Positions 20,251-30,160 of a stretch of DNA of 64,000 nt are shown here, piece after piece. The first letter of the stretch is position 1. Every line of letters begins with the position of its first letter. Under the pieces are notes generated by a model that did no database searches, was not told the DNA's origin, and was given only the letters and a program-made list of their open reading frames with translations. This DNA comes from Microvirga sp. (lineage in GTDB: Bacteria > Pseudomonadota > Alphaproteobacteria > Rhizobiales > Beijerinckiaceae), in the NCBI RefSeq assembly GCF_014699075.1, contig NZ_JACXAB010000014.1:1-64000 (forward strand). The letters run 5' to 3'. The translations under genes were made by a program, and so were the position numbers.

Positions 20251-20892
20251 ATGCCGGCACGGTTCGAACTTCACGGAATTGCCTTGTCCGGCCCGACCTA
20301 CAAGGTCGGCTTGCTGCTGACGCTGGCCGGCGAGCCGTTCGACTACGTCCATGTCAACATGATGCAGGGTGAGCACAAACAGCCGCCCTACATATCCAGG
20401 CAGCGCTATGGGCAGGTTCCCCTGCTCATCGACCGCAACAACGGTCGGCAGCTGTGCCAGTCCGCGGCCATCATGGAATATCTCGCCGACATGACCGGCA
20501 AGTTCGGCGGCGCCAATCTCGACGAGCGCCTGCAGGCGCGCGAATGGATGTACTGGGACTTCGACCGGCTTGCCTCGAATGTCTATCGTGCCAGGGCGAT
20601 CAGGCTCGGCATCCGCCCGGCCGCACCGGAAGTGCTGGAGTTCAGCATGGCCGGGGGCAACGCCGCCCTGAAGGTGCTCGACGAGCATCTTGCCGGGCGC
20701 AGCTGGATCGTCGGCGAGGGCGTCACCATTGCCGATATCGACATTTACGGCGTCGTCGCCTTTGCGGATGACGGCGGCTTCGATCTCGCCGCCTATCCCA
20801 ACATCCAGGCCTGGTCAGGGCGCTTCGAGGATCTGCCCGGATTCAAGGGCCGGAAGGATCTTCTGCCGATGGAATCCCGGGCAGCCGCATGA
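20251..20892 (+). CDS. glutathione S-transferase family protein
   Basis: 213 residues: N-terminal thioredoxin-like domain (LHGIALSGPTYKVGLLLTLA, QVPLLIDRNNGRQLCQSAAI) with the cis-Pro VPLL and the gamma-glutamyl-binding QSAAI, and a C-terminal helical domain ending VTIADIDIYGVVAFADD (the conserved N-capping box and hydrophobic staple). Its stop overlaps the start of the following GNAT gene (ATGA). Confidence 0.88.
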   Translation: MPARFELHGIALSGPTYKVGLLLTLAGEPFDYVHVNMMQGEHKQPPYISRQRYGQVPLLIDRNNGRQLCQSAAIMEYLADMTGKFGGANLDERLQAREWMYWDFDRLASNVYRARAIRLGIRPAAPEVLEFSMAGGNAALKVLDEHLAGRSWIVGEGVTIADIDIYGVVAFADDGGFDLAAYPNIQAWSGRFEDLPGFKGRKDLLPMESRAAA

Positions 20893-21350
20893 GCGATCTC
20901 ATCATTCGAGAAGCCAGGGCCGGTGACCTCGAAGCGATCATCCGCCTGCATGAAGAGGACGAGCTGGGCTCCCACGGCGATGCATGGTCGCCTGAGACGA
21001 AGCCGGCCTATGAGGCCGCTTTCGCCGCCATCGAGCGCAGCCCCGAGAACCGATTGTTCGTGGCGGTCGACGGCAATGAGATCGTCGGCACCTTCCAGCT
21101 CACCTTCATCCCCAACCTGACGGGACGTGGCGCGACGCGGGTGAAAGTGGAGAGCGTGAAGGTCAAAACCGCGCGGCGATCATCGGGCATCGGCGCCAGG
21201 ATGATGGCTTTCGCGGAAGACCACGCCCGCACACATGGCGCCCGCGCCATGGAGCTCACCTCCAGCAAGACCCGTGGGAACGCCCACCGCTTCTACGAGC
21301 GCTTGGGATTTTCCCGCAGCCATGAAGGTTTCAAGAAGAAGCTCGGCTAG
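20889..21350 (+). CDS. GNAT family N-acetyltransferase
   Basis: 153 residues. Motif A reads RVKVESVKVKTARRSSGIGA with a following RMMAFAEDHARTHGARAMEL and AHRFYERLGFSRSHEGFKK at the C-terminus. Similar to uncharacterised GNATs acting on small molecules. Overlaps the GST gene by four bases, so the pair is coupled. Confidence 0.87.
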   Translation: MSDLIIREARAGDLEAIIRLHEEDELGSHGDAWSPETKPAYEAAFAAIERSPENRLFVAVDGNEIVGTFQLTFIPNLTGRGATRVKVESVKVKTARRSSGIGARMMAFAEDHARTHGARAMELTSSKTRGNAHRFYERLGFSRSHEGFKKKLG

Positions 21351-21537
21351 TTGGTGAGACTGCCGCACCTTGAACGGCGACGTGCGGCGCTGCTGATTGA
21401 AGGCTGGACGGATTCGCGTGGGGTACCCATCGCGAGATACCGCGATAAGTTCGCGGCAGGGCCGGTTGTGCGGCCTCGCAAGCTCTTCGATACTAGCCTC
21501 CGCCGCATTCCTTTCCACTACAGCGGAGGGTTGTGAG

Positions 21538-21903
21538 ATGTCTCCTGGAATTGAAATCAGGCGGTTTGAAAGCCCCGACCAACTGCTCGACATGAAAGAG
21601 CACGGCCGAATTTCTATTATCAGGATGGCCGATGGCACGGCTGGCATGCATGCGCTTTTCGAACCCGGCTGGACCTGGGAGGCCGACGAGAAGCCGCTGC
21701 TCGGCTCGCCCGACTCATGTCCGATGCGCCACACTGGCTACTGCATTGGCGGCAAGCTTGTGGTCCGCATGATCGATACAGGCATCGAGACGCACATCGG
21801 CCCTGGTGACTTCTTCGAGATCCCACCCGGTCACGACGCGTATGTCGAAGGCAATGACCGCGCAGAGTTGATTTTGTTCGCCCCACCCGAACACCAGCAC
21901 TGA
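21538..21903 (+). CDS. cupin-domain protein
   Basis: 121 residues from ATG 21538, selected for the GGAGGG seven bases upstream. Single cupin barrel: HTGYCIGGKLVVRMIDTGIE and HIGPGDFFEIPPGHDAYVEG (cupin motif with PGDxxxxPPGxDA). Metal-binding histidines are reduced compared with the classical motif. Function unknown; probably a small-molecule-binding protein. Confidence 0.75.
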   Translation: MSPGIEIRRFESPDQLLDMKEHGRISIIRMADGTAGMHALFEPGWTWEADEKPLLGSPDSCPMRHTGYCIGGKLVVRMIDTGIETHIGPGDFFEIPPGHDAYVEGNDRAELILFAPPEHQH

Positions 21904-22082
21904 CGTCCCAACGGGTCAGAGAAGCCTACGATGTTCGCTTCGCCGCCGTTATGCCGCGGAGCGAAAATCGGGACGAGTTGGGGAACGATCTGAGCATTGC
22001 CTTACGAACTGCCGGTCCTCGCCTGCAGTCGCAAGAGCCTCAGAACGAAGCTGTAAGGCTTGCCACTGAGCTGGGCGGCCAC

Positions 22083-22445
22083 TCAGTTCAGCGTATAGAT
22101 CTCGTGCCGCGCCGTGCCGGGAGGTCCCTTGCGGATCGTCACGCTCGCGTCCTGGGCCAGCGGGTGGGTTTTCAGGATGCGCTCGACAGCGCGGTACATC
22201 GCTTCCGCGTCCGGGCCGTAGAGATAGATGATCGTATCGGTCGCGCCGATGGCATGGCCGTCGACTTCGCCGAGCCCGCCCAGGGCGACCTCGAGCTGGC
22301 TCTCGAAACCCGAGAGGCCGTATTCCTCGTAAATGGCAGGAGGAAGCGACTCTCCATCGAGGCGGATGAAGAGGGCCTGCTGCGGCGGCATGGCCCTGCC
22401 TGCGGGCACCGGTTGCCGGGTGATGATGCGGGATAGCCAGTTCAT
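22083..22445 (-). CDS. conserved hypothetical protein
   Basis: 120 residues, ATG 22445 behind GACAGGAGC. A compact alpha/beta protein (ALFIRLDGESLPPAIYEEYG; DTIIYLYGPDAEAMYRAVER; KGPPGTARHEIYTL). No signal peptide or known motif. The opposite strand is also open but has the composition of a shadow frame. Confidence 0.6.
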   Translation of the reverse strand: MNWLSRIITRQPVPAGRAMPPQQALFIRLDGESLPPAIYEEYGLSGFESQLEVALGGLGEVDGHAIGATDTIIYLYGPDAEAMYRAVERILKTHPLAQDASVTIRKGPPGTARHEIYTLN

Positions 22446-22542
22446 GGAGAGCTCCTGTCCATTCGAGGCGTTCGTCGGAGGATGAGCATCGATTGAAGCC
22501 CGAAGGTGGCCGTCACCTTCAGGACCGATGCTTCAAGCCTCT

Positions 22543-22794
22543 TCAGGCCTTCGTGCCTTCCTTGAGGCGCTTGTTGCAGGCGCTCCAGAAGGCAGGCCAC
22601 TTCATGGTCTTGTCGACCTTGCCGCCGGCCTTGGCTTCCTTCCACTCGAGGCTGCACTTGCTCATGCGCTCGCGGGCGGCCACCTGGGCGGCGCTCGGCG
22701 CCTTCTTCGGCTTCGTCTCGGTGGCCTGTGCGGCACCGGCGAGCGCGAAGGTCATGGCGGCCGCAAGAGCCGCGTTTACAACTCGGATCATCAT
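22543..22794 (-). CDS. small secreted PsiF-like protein
   Basis: 83 residues. A Sec signal peptide (VNAALAAAMTFALAGAAQA) is followed by a lysine-rich mature part with two conserved cysteines (SKCSLEWKEAKAGGK, FWSACNKRLKEG), reminiscent of PsiF-repeat periplasmic proteins. Function unknown. Confidence 0.65.
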   Translation of the reverse strand: MMIRVVNAALAAAMTFALAGAAQATETKPKKAPSAAQVAARERMSKCSLEWKEAKAGGKVDKTMKWPAFWSACNKRLKEGTKA

Positions 22795-22982
22795 CGAATC
22801 ACCCCCACAGCGCCTACTTTATGTTATAAACTTTCTGAATTGTCGCGCGGCAACATGCAAGTCCCGATGAGCTGCCATGCGTCGATTTCGTGGATTTCCG
22901 TTGCAGGCGAGGGTGTCAGTTCCGATCTTATGGCTTAACGTTCCGTCGCGAACCTGTATCGCGACCTGATGAGAGGCGTTTC

Positions 22983-23690
22983 ATGGCGGCTTCCGCGCAG
23001 CAACCGATCGATCTCTATTACTGGCCCACCCCGAACGGGTGGAAGATCACCATCATGCTCGAGGAATGCGGGCTGCCCTATGCGATTCATCCGGTGAACA
23101 TCGGCAAGGGCGATCAGTTCACGCCGGAGTTCCTCACCATCTCGCCCAACAACAAGATGCCGGCCATCGTCGATCACGACGGGCCGGGGGGCAAGCCGAT
23201 CTCCGTGTTTGAGTCCGGCGCCATCCTGCAATATCTCGGCCGCAAGACAGGCCGGTTCTACCCGCAGGACGAGCGGGCGCGCGTCGAGGTCGATCAATGG
23301 CTGTTCTGGCAGATGGGCGGCTTCGGCCCGATGCTCGGCCAGGTGCACCATTTCCGCATCTACGCGCCGGAAAAGGTTCCCTATGCCATCGAGCGCTACA
23401 CCAACGAGACCAACCGTCTCTACGGCGTGCTGAACAAGCGCCTCGCGGATCGGGAATTCGTGGCGGGCGAATATTCCATCGCCGACATGGCCATCGCCCC
23501 GTGGGCGAAGCTCTGGGAGCGTCAGGGCCAGAACATCGAGGATTTCCCGCACGTGAAGCGCTGGCTGGAGACGATGCGCGCCCGGCCGGCAGTCCAGCGC
23601 GGTATCGCGGTCAGCTCCGAGGACCGCAACAAGACCGACCTGACCGACCCGGCCGTCCAGGCCGTGCTGTTCGGCCAGAAGGCGCGGTAG
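22983..23690 (+). CDS. glutathione S-transferase, YfcG/YghU (Nu-class) type
   Basis: 235 residues from ATG 22983; an upstream in-frame start at 22890 is less likely. The N-terminal YYWPTPNGWKITIMLEECGL and the TISPNNKMPAIVDHD segment match the YfcG group, whose members show glutathione-dependent disulfide-bond reductase activity. C-terminal helical domain carries SIADMAIAPWAKLWERQGQN. Cytosolic. Confidence 0.87.
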   Translation: MAASAQQPIDLYYWPTPNGWKITIMLEECGLPYAIHPVNIGKGDQFTPEFLTISPNNKMPAIVDHDGPGGKPISVFESGAILQYLGRKTGRFYPQDERARVEVDQWLFWQMGGFGPMLGQVHHFRIYAPEKVPYAIERYTNETNRLYGVLNKRLADREFVAGEYSIADMAIAPWAKLWERQGQNIEDFPHVKRWLETMRARPAVQRGIAVSSEDRNKTDLTDPAVQAVLFGQKAR

Positions 23691-23702
23691 CGTTTGTATG
23701 AA

Positions 23703-23990
23703 TCGTCATCCCGGACGGCGGAGCCGATCCGGGATCGGGTGCAGGATGTGGCGCTGAACTCCCTCTCCCGGATCTCGGGTGTTCCCGAGATCCGTTCTTG
23801 CTCGCCCAAGTCGGGAACACCCGACTTGGGACGGGAGAGGGTTGGGGTGAGGGGTTAGTGTCCTGTCCGGATAGACCTCTAACCCCTCACCCGCGCCTGA
23901 CGGCGTGACCTCTCCCTCAGGGAGAGGTGAACCAGTGCCACACTCCTCCGGCGGTCCCGGATCTCCGCTGCGCTTCGTCCAGGATGACCG
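23703..23990. repeat. composite palindromic intergenic repeat
   Basis: A gene-free block of about 290 bases made of nested inverted repeats. The outer arms are CGTCATCCCGGAC and its degenerate complement near 23975. Inside are GGTGTTCCCGAGATCC / GTCGGGAACACCCGAC-type hairpins and a long stem pairing TGGGGTGAGGGGTTAG with CTAACCCCTCACC. It looks like several repeat units inserted into one another. Confidence 0.75.
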
Positions 23991-24005
23991 TGTTGACGAA
24001 AGCCT

Positions 24006-24410
24006 CTAGTTCACCTTCGCCCAGGTTTGCGAGCGGCAGATCAGGCCGCCGAAGACGCAGCCGGAGAGCTGCAGGGTTTTGGGGCCCGTGACCTTGAGCT
24101 TGCCCGTATAGGTCTTGCCGTCCTGCGGGTTGTAGAGCTGGCCCGTGAAGCCGTCCCCGTCCTGCTTGAGATCCCAGATCATCCTGACACCTACGATGGC
24201 GCGGTCCCGCAGTTTCGGGTCGGCATTGTTCGTGTCCTTCTGATAGGTCGAGGAGGCGATGGTGCCGCAATATTCGGCGCCGCATTTAGCGATCCTGACC
24301 CGGGTATCGCCGCTCTGGGTCACCCAGGTGCCGCTCGGATCGGCCGACTGGGCCTGGGCCGGAAGGGCCAGCATGATAAGGCCGAAGGCGGCAAGGATAG
24401 CTTTTCTCAT
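24006..24410 (-). CDS. DUF2147 family secreted protein
   Basis: 134 residues with a signal peptide (AILAAFGLIMLALPAQAQSA) and a DUF2147 core: GTWVTQSGDTRVRIAKCGAE, YCGTIASS, then QDGDGFTGQLYNPQDGKTYT and LSGCVFGGLICRSQTW. Cysteine pairs suggest periplasmic disulfides. The family has no established function. ATG 24410 follows GGGAGTCAACA. Confidence 0.85.
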   Translation of the reverse strand: MRKAILAAFGLIMLALPAQAQSADPSGTWVTQSGDTRVRIAKCGAEYCGTIASSTYQKDTNNADPKLRDRAIVGVRMIWDLKQDGDGFTGQLYNPQDGKTYTGKLKVTGPKTLQLSGCVFGGLICRSQTWAKVN

Positions 24411-24576
24411 TGTTGACTCCCTTTGGATCGGTCTTCAGCGGACCGCTCGGGGAAAGACTAGGGGAGGCGGTTAAGCTTTCCAAGCGGGCCGGGGCAAAAG
24501 GCGCTTGAGGCCTGGGGGGCACGCCGCTATAAGCGCCCCACTTCACCATTTCCCCTATAAAGAAAAGCGAGCTGTC

Positions 24577-24999
<423 letters not shown>

Positions 25000-25025
25000 G
25001 CCTCTACGGCACAGCCTTCATGTTC

Positions 25026-25048
25026 AGGCCGCCTCCGGGCGGCCTTTT
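25026..25048 (+). terminator. rho-independent terminator after ndk
   Basis: Stem AGGCCGCC / GGCGGCCT with a four-base loop, followed by a short T run (TTTT within CCTTTT). Confidence 0.85.
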
Positions 25049-25082
25049 CATTTCTAAGCCTTTCCCTCATCATGCGCCCGCC

Positions 25083-27236
25083 ATGAACCAAGCTCCCCGC
25101 ATCGAACGCCGCGCCTCCGTCTGCCCGCACGATTGCCCCTCCGTCTGCTCCCTCGAGGTGGAGGTGATCGACGGGCGCACCATCGGGCGCGTGCATGGGG
25201 CGAAGTCGAACAGCTATACGGCGGGCGTGATCTGCGCGAAGGTGGCCCGCTATGCGGAGCGCATCCACAACCCGGACCGGCTGCTCTACCCCATGCGGCG
25301 CACCGGCCCGAAGGGGTCGGGCCAGTTCGAGCGCATCTCCTGGGACGAGGCGCTGGACATCGTGGCGCAAAAATTCCTGGAGGCGGAGCGGGAGTTCGGC
25401 TCGGAATCCGTCTGGCCCTACTACTATGCCGGCACCATGGGCTACGTGATGCGCGACGGCATCAACCGCCTGCGCCATGTGAAGAAGTATTCAGGCCAGT
25501 ATTCCACCATCTGCACGGCCATGAGCTGGACCGGCTACGTGGCCGGCACCGGGCATCTGCGCGGCGCCGATCCGCGCGAGATGGCGGTCTCCGACTGCAT
25601 CGTGATCTGGGGCACGAACGCGGTTCATACCCAGGTCAACGTGATGACCCACGCGATGAAGGCCCGCAAGGAACGCGGGGCCAAGATCGTCGCCATCGAC
25701 ATCTACAACAACGCCACCCTGAAGCAGGCCGACATGGCGCTGGTCCTGCGCCCCGGCACCGATGGTGCGCTCGCCTGCGCGGTCATGCACGTGCTCTTCC
25801 GCGACGGCTATGCGGATTGGGATTACCTGGAGCGCTACACCGACCATCCGCGTGAGCTTGAGGAGCACCTGCGCACCCGCGATCCGGCCTGGGCCTCGGC
25901 TATCACAGGATTGTCGGTGGAGGAGATCGAGGCCTTCGCCAGGCTCGTGGGCACCACGAAGCGCACCTATTTCCGCCTCGGCTTCGGCTTCGCGCGTCAG
26001 CGCAACGGCGTGGTCAACATGCATGCGGCCCTGTCGATCCCGGCCGTGACGGGCGCATGGCAATACGAGGGCGGCGGCGCACTCCATTCGAACAGCGGCA
26101 TCTTCCATTGGAACAAGGCGCTGATCGAAGGCCACGACGCTATCGACAAAAGCATCCGCGTGCTCGACCAGTCGCAGATCGGCCGCGTGCTCACCGGCGA
26201 CGCGGAGGCGCTCTACAACGGGCCTCCCGTGAAGGCGATGCTGATCCAGAACACCAACCCGGTCTCCGTGGCGCCCGAGCAGGAGCTGGTGAAGCAGGGC
26301 TTTGCCCGCGAGGATCTCTTCGTCTGCGTCCACGAGCAGTTCGTGACCGAGACGGCGCTGATGGCCGACATCGTGCTGCCCGCGACCATGTTCATGGAGC
26401 ACGACGACCTCTATTCCGGCGGCGGGCACCAGCATTTCCAGGTCGGGCCGAAACTCATCGACCCGCCGGGCGAGTGCCGCTCCAACCACGAGGTCTTCCG
26501 CGGGCTGGCCCAGCGCCTCGGCGCCAAGCATCGCGGCTTTGCCATGGAGCCGCGCGAGATCATCGACTGGACGCTGCAGAACTCCGGCTGGGGCACGCTC
26601 GAGGACCTGGAGGCGCAGGTTCACTTTGACGCGCAGCCGCCCTTCGAGGAGGCACATTTCCTGAAAGGGTTCGGTTACCCGGACGGCAAGTTCCGCTTCA
26701 AGCCCGACTGGACCAAGGTGCCGTCCTACAACAACGGCGCCATGGGGCCCTGGGCCAGCATGCCGGCCTTGCCCGACCATTGGGGGGTTATCGAAGCGGC
26801 GACCGAGGAGCACCCGTTCCGCCTCGCCACGAGCCCGGCCCGCAACTTCCTCAATTCCAGCTTCACCGAGACGCCGACCTCGCTGGACAAGGAGCGGCGG
26901 CCCGAGGTGATGATCCACCCGGTCGATGCCGACCGGCAGGGCATCGTCGAGGGGGATTGGGTCAAGCTGAAGAACCACCGCGGCGAGGTCTATCTTCGCG
27001 CCAAGCTCTTCGAGGGCGTCCGGCGCGGGGTGCTCATCGCCGAGGGCATCTGGCCCAACGCCGCCCATCCGTATGGTCGCGGCATCAATACGCTCACCGG
27101 CGGCGATCAGGTGGCGCCCTATGGCGGAGCGGCTTTCCACGACAACCGTGTTGCGCTGGAGAAGGCGGAGATCGACCCGTCCCTGGAGCCGCCGGTAGCG
27201 CGCAAGCACCACCGCGCCGAGGCGCTCGTTGGCTGA
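25083..27236 (+). CDS. molybdopterin-dependent oxidoreductase (DMSO reductase family)
   Basis: 717 residues from ATG 25083 (MNQAPRIERRASVCPHDCPS). An N-terminal Cx3Cx3C motif (CPHDCPSVC) with a fourth Cys in GVICAKVARY binds a [4Fe-4S] cluster. Then follow molybdopterin domains (WDEALDIVAQKFLEA; WGTNAVHTQVNVM; LVLRPGTDGALACAVMHVLF) and a C-terminal molydopterin dinucleotide-binding domain (LATSPARNFLNSSF; DADRQGIVEGDWVKLKN). No Tat signal, so cytosolic. Related to formate dehydrogenase/thiosulfate reductase-like catalytic subunits; substrate unknown. No partner subunits are next to it. Confidence 0.9.
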   Translation: MNQAPRIERRASVCPHDCPSVCSLEVEVIDGRTIGRVHGAKSNSYTAGVICAKVARYAERIHNPDRLLYPMRRTGPKGSGQFERISWDEALDIVAQKFLEAEREFGSESVWPYYYAGTMGYVMRDGINRLRHVKKYSGQYSTICTAMSWTGYVAGTGHLRGADPREMAVSDCIVIWGTNAVHTQVNVMTHAMKARKERGAKIVAIDIYNNATLKQADMALVLRPGTDGALACAVMHVLFRDGYADWDYLERYTDHPRELEEHLRTRDPAWASAITGLSVEEIEAFARLVGTTKRTYFRLGFGFARQRNGVVNMHAALSIPAVTGAWQYEGGGALHSNSGIFHWNKALIEGHDAIDKSIRVLDQSQIGRVLTGDAEALYNGPPVKAMLIQNTNPVSVAPEQELVKQGFAREDLFVCVHEQFVTETALMADIVLPATMFMEHDDLYSGGGHQHFQVGPKLIDPPGECRSNHEVFRGLAQRLGAKHRGFAMEPREIIDWTLQNSGWGTLEDLEAQVHFDAQPPFEEAHFLKGFGYPDGKFRFKPDWTKVPSYNNGAMGPWASMPALPDHWGVIEAATEEHPFRLATSPARNFLNSSFTETPTSLDKERRPEVMIHPVDADRQGIVEGDWVKLKNHRGEVYLRAKLFEGVRRGVLIAEGIWPNAAHPYGRGINTLTGGDQVAPYGGAAFHDNRVALEKAEIDPSLEPPVARKHHRAEALVG

Positions 27237-27255
27237 ATTCCGGATTGAAACAACT

Positions 27256-27366
27256 CAGTCTTCATCCTGAGGAGCAGCCTTGAGGCTGCGTCTCGAAGGA
27301 TTGCCCAGTGCTCTCTGGATCCTCCTTCGAGACGGCCGCTGCGCGACCTCCTCAGGATGAGGACTG
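27256..27366. repeat. palindromic intergenic repeat, family B
   Basis: About 110 bp bounded by inverted copies of CAGTC(T/C)TCATCCTGAGGAG. The inside also pairs (CGTCTCGAAGGA with TCCTTCGAGACG). The unit at 52887-52991 is the same family in the opposite orientation. Confidence 0.85.
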
Positions 27367-27491
27367 AAATAGAAGGCTTCTTGAGCAGTTTGGTCAGACC
27401 TTCTTAAGCCTATCCGCATCTCCCCCTTGATCCTGAACGGTCAAGCCTATTCTTAAACGCCGAACGTGATTTCATCTCTGGGGAGCCATCC

Positions 27492-27857
27492 ATGATCTCG
27501 ACCGCCCGTGCGCTGCTCGTTGCAGCCACCGTCTCTTTCAGCGCGACCGCCGCCTATGCGGGTGCCTCCAGCATGCCGACGCAATACCAGCCTGACCCTG
27601 CGTTAAAGAGCGAAAGCGTCTCTCAGCTGCGCGCCCGCGTAAGCCAGGCCTGCGCCATCACCCAGGCGAAGCTCCAGAGCGAGGCCAGCGAGTCCTCCCT
27701 CAACCGGGCCTGCGACTGCTATGCCGGCCGCACCATGCGTTCGCTCAGCCCCGACGAGGTGCAGGCCTATCGCGACACCGGCGTGTTCAACGACACCGCC
27801 CGCACGAAGGCGCTCACGGCGCTCGACGCCTGCAAGCTGCCGCGTCCGCAGATGTGA
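27492..27857 (+). CDS. secreted hypothetical protein
   Basis: 121 residues from ATG 27492 behind GGGGAGCC. Signal peptide RALLVAATVSFSATAAYAGA, then a mature domain with four cysteines (QACAITQ, RACDCYAGR, DACKLPRP) that could form two disulfides. No family recognised. A terminator follows directly. Confidence 0.7.
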   Translation: MISTARALLVAATVSFSATAAYAGASSMPTQYQPDPALKSESVSQLRARVSQACAITQAKLQSEASESSLNRACDCYAGRTMRSLSPDEVQAYRDTGVFNDTARTKALTALDACKLPRPQM

Positions 27858-27882
27858 TTTCAACCAGTCATGCGATGCAAAA

Positions 27883-27910
27883 AGGCCGGGCTCGCCCGGC
27901 CTTCTTCGTT
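27883..27910 (+). terminator. rho-independent terminator
   Basis: Stem AGGCCGGG / CCCGGCCT with a four-base loop and a T-rich tail (TTCTTCGTTT) just after the secreted-protein gene at 27857. Confidence 0.8.
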
Positions 27911-27939
27911 TCAGCCTCTAAGGAATAGAGTGCCCAAGC

Positions 27940-28350
27940 CTACCCAGGCAGCAGGTCGATCACTCGCATGATGGCAACCGTAGTGCCGGTGTTCTTGCTG
28001 CGCTCCGGCATGTTTTTGGCGCAGGACCACACATCGCCCTTTTTGTAGAGGGTGTCGCTGGCTCCCGTGTCCACGGTCAGTTCGCCTTCCAGCATGTGGC
28101 AGACCATGTCGTTGCCCATGCTCGAACCGCTGGTGCTGGCGCCCGGCTGATAGATGTTGTCGCGCATCGACACGATTTTGTAGTTCGGGATCATCGTCTC
28201 GCGCTTCGAATATTCGACGCGCCTTACACCCGGAGCGACTTCCCGGCCCTCTGATGAGCCGGAGGTTTGAGCGGCAGCCGGTGCAAAGGGGAGAACAACA
28301 GACGCTACGGCAATGTTGAGCAAGGTCTGGCGACGGTTAAGCGATTCCAT
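27940..28350 (-). CDS. exported cupin-fold protein
   Basis: 136 residues. The N-terminus (SLNRRQTLLNIAVASVVLPF) has an RR pair followed by a hydrophobic stretch, so export by Sec or possibly Tat is plausible. The body is a cupin barrel (MVCHMLEGELTVDTGASD, KKGDVWSCAKNMPERSKN). Function unknown. ATG 28350 follows GGGAGGAAGCC. Confidence 0.75.
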   Translation of the reverse strand: MESLNRRQTLLNIAVASVVLPFAPAAAQTSGSSEGREVAPGVRRVEYSKRETMIPNYKIVSMRDNIYQPGASTSGSSMGNDMVCHMLEGELTVDTGASDTLYKKGDVWSCAKNMPERSKNTGTTVAIMRVIDLLPG

Positions 28351-28421
28351 GGCTTCCTCCCGTCAAAGAGGCCACCCCAGCACGTCAGATTCCACGCCCG
28401 TTCCGGGCATGTGTCAATCGG

Positions 28422-29090
28422 TCATTGCGATCCGTTGCGCACCGCATCACGCGGCGAATGCAGCGTGCCGCTCGCATCCCACCCGCGCGAAAACATCACC
28501 CGTCCGTTCTCCAGCCGGGCCGTCCCGTCGCAGATCATCCGCAGCGCCTGCGGGTAGAGCTGATGTTCCTGCACGATCACCCGCGCGGCGAGGCTCTCCT
28601 CCGTGTCATCCGGCACCACGGGCACGACGGCCTGGGCGATGATCGGGCCGGCATCGAGCTCCGGCACCACGAAATGCACCGTGCAGCCATGCACCAGCAC
28701 GCCGTCGGCCAGCGCGCGCCGGTGGGTCTGGGTGCCGCGGTAGAGGGGCAGGAGGGACGGATGGATGTTGATCATGCGTCCGGCCCAGCGCTCCACGAAC
28801 CAATCCGTCAGCACCCGCATGAAGCCGGCGAGGCAGATGAAGGCGATGTCATGCTCCACCAGCGCGGCGTCGAGCACCCGGTCGAAGCTCTCGCGATCCG
28901 GGAAGGCCTTGTGGTCGATGGCAAGCGTCGCGATCCCGGCCGCTTTCGCCCGCTCCAGCCCTTCCGCGTCGGGGCGGTTGGAGAGGACGAGCGCGATCTC
29001 GGCCGGGAAGCTCGCAGCCTGAGCGGCCTCGATCAGCGAGGCCATGTTCGAGCCGCGGCCCGAGATCAGGATGGCGACGCGGCGGGTCAT
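28422..29090 (-). CDS. purN: phosphoribosylglycinamide formyltransferase
   Basis: 222 residues. RRVAILISGRGSNMASLIEA at the N-terminus binds substrate phosphate. The catalytic region is AFICLAGFMRVL, then MINIHPSLLPLYRGTQTH (HPSLLP, catalytic His) and GCTVHFVVPELDAGPIIAQA (catalytic Asp). Transfers formyl from 10-formyl-THF to GAR in purine synthesis. Start ATG 29090 overlaps the purM stop by one base (TAATG). Confidence 0.97.
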   Translation of the reverse strand: MTRRVAILISGRGSNMASLIEAAQAASFPAEIALVLSNRPDAEGLERAKAAGIATLAIDHKAFPDRESFDRVLDAALVEHDIAFICLAGFMRVLTDWFVERWAGRMINIHPSLLPLYRGTQTHRRALADGVLVHGCTVHFVVPELDAGPIIAQAVVPVVPDDTEESLAARVIVQEHQLYPQALRMICDGTARLENGRVMFSRGWDASGTLHSPRDAVRNGSQ

Positions 29091-30160
29091 TAGAGCTTCA
29101 GAGCACCGGAATTCTGCACGCGCTCGCCGCCCGTGTGCGTGATCGTCTCGCCGATGCGCACCGGGTTCTCGCCCGCTTGGCGCAGGCGCTCCATGACAGC
29201 ATCCGCTTGGGTCGCGCTCGCCACCACGATCATGCCGATGCCGCAGTTGAAGGTGCGCAGCATTTCGGCTTCCGCAACACCGCCGATCTTGGCGAGCCAG
29301 CCGAACACGGGCGGCACCGCGATGGCGTCGAGATCGAGGCGCACGCCCACGCCGTCGGGCAGGACGCGCGGGATATTGTCCGGAAAGCCCCCGCCGGTGA
29401 TGTGGCAGAGCGCGTTGATGCCGTCGCCGCCTCTCAACACCTCCAGCAGGGCCTTCACGTAGATCCGGGTCGGCTCCAGCAGGGCTTGGGCCAGCGTCTT
29501 GCCCGGCGCGAAGGGAGCGGGCGCATCCCAGGCAAGGCCGGAATGCTCGACGATCCGGCGCACAAGGGAGAAGCCGTTGGAATGAACCCCGGATGAGGGC
29601 AGGCCGATGAGCACATCGCCTACGCTCACGTCTTTGGGGAGCAGCGTGCCGCGCTCGGCAGCCCCCACGGCAAAGCCCGCGAGGTCGTAGTCGCCCTTGG
29701 CGTAGAGCCCCGGCATCTCCGCCGTCTCGCCGCCGATCAGGGCGCAGCCTGCCTGGAGGCAGCCCTCGGCGATGCCCTTGACGATGTGGACGCCGACCTC
29801 CGGCGAGAGCTTTCCGGTCGCGAAGTAGTCGAGGAAGAACAGGGGCTCGGCGCCCTGCACGATGATGTCGTTCACGCACATGGCCACGAGGTCGATGCCG
29901 ATGGTGTGGTGAATGCCCGTGTCGATGGCGATCTTCACCTTGGTGCCGACCCCGTCATTGGCCGCCACCAGGATCGGGTCCTTGAAGCCCGCGGCTTTGA
30001 GGTCGAACAGCCCGCCGAACCCGCCGATTTCCGCATCCGCGCCCGGCCGGCGCGTGGACCGCACCAGAGGCTTGATCTGGTCGACCATGGCATTGCCCGC
30101 ATCGATGTCGACGCCCGCTTGGGCATAGGTCAGGCCGTTCGTCTGCTTCTCGGTCGTCAT
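29090..30160 (-). CDS. purM: phosphoribosylformylglycinamidine cyclo-ligase (AIR synthetase)
   Basis: 356 residues. [20 protein letters not shown] at the N-terminus, ATP-binding segments [16 protein letters not shown] and [20 protein letters not shown], and [20 protein letters not shown] at the C-terminal domain. Makes AIR from FGAM in purine synthesis. Forms an operon with purN, as is usual in Proteobacteria. Confidence 0.97.
   Translation of the reverse strand: MTTEKQTNGLTYAQAGVDIDAGNAMVDQIKPLVRSTRRPGADAEIGGFGGLFDLKAAGFKDPILVAANDGVGTKVKIAIDTGIHHTIGIDLVAMCVNDIIVQGAEPLFFLDYFATGKLSPEVGVHIVKGIAEGCLQAGCALIGGETAEMPGLYAKGDYDLAGFAVGAAERGTLLPKDVSVGDVLIGLPSSGVHSNGFSLVRRIVEHSGLAWDAPAPFAPGKTLAQALLEPTRIYVKALLEVLRGGDGINALCHITGGGFPDNIPRVLPDGVGVRLDLDAIAVPPVFGWLAKIGGVAEAEMLRTFNCGIGMIVVASATQADAVMERLRQAGENPVRIGETITHTGGERVQNSGALKL

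Noticed and set aside
20086..20688. N-terminal extension of the MFS transporter
   Set aside because: It overlaps the divergent GST gene and reads as antisense sequence; a GTG with GGGGAA at 20085 gives a normal-length transporter.
23703..23990. Possible CRISPR-like or tandem repeat array
   Set aside because: The repeats are inverted and nested, not regularly spaced direct repeats with spacers. No CRISPR array or cas gene is seen anywhere in the window.
29091..29879. Extension of the purN frame upstream
   Set aside because: It runs through purM in another frame with Arg-rich shadow sequence; purN has a clear ATG at 29090 overlapping the purM stop.
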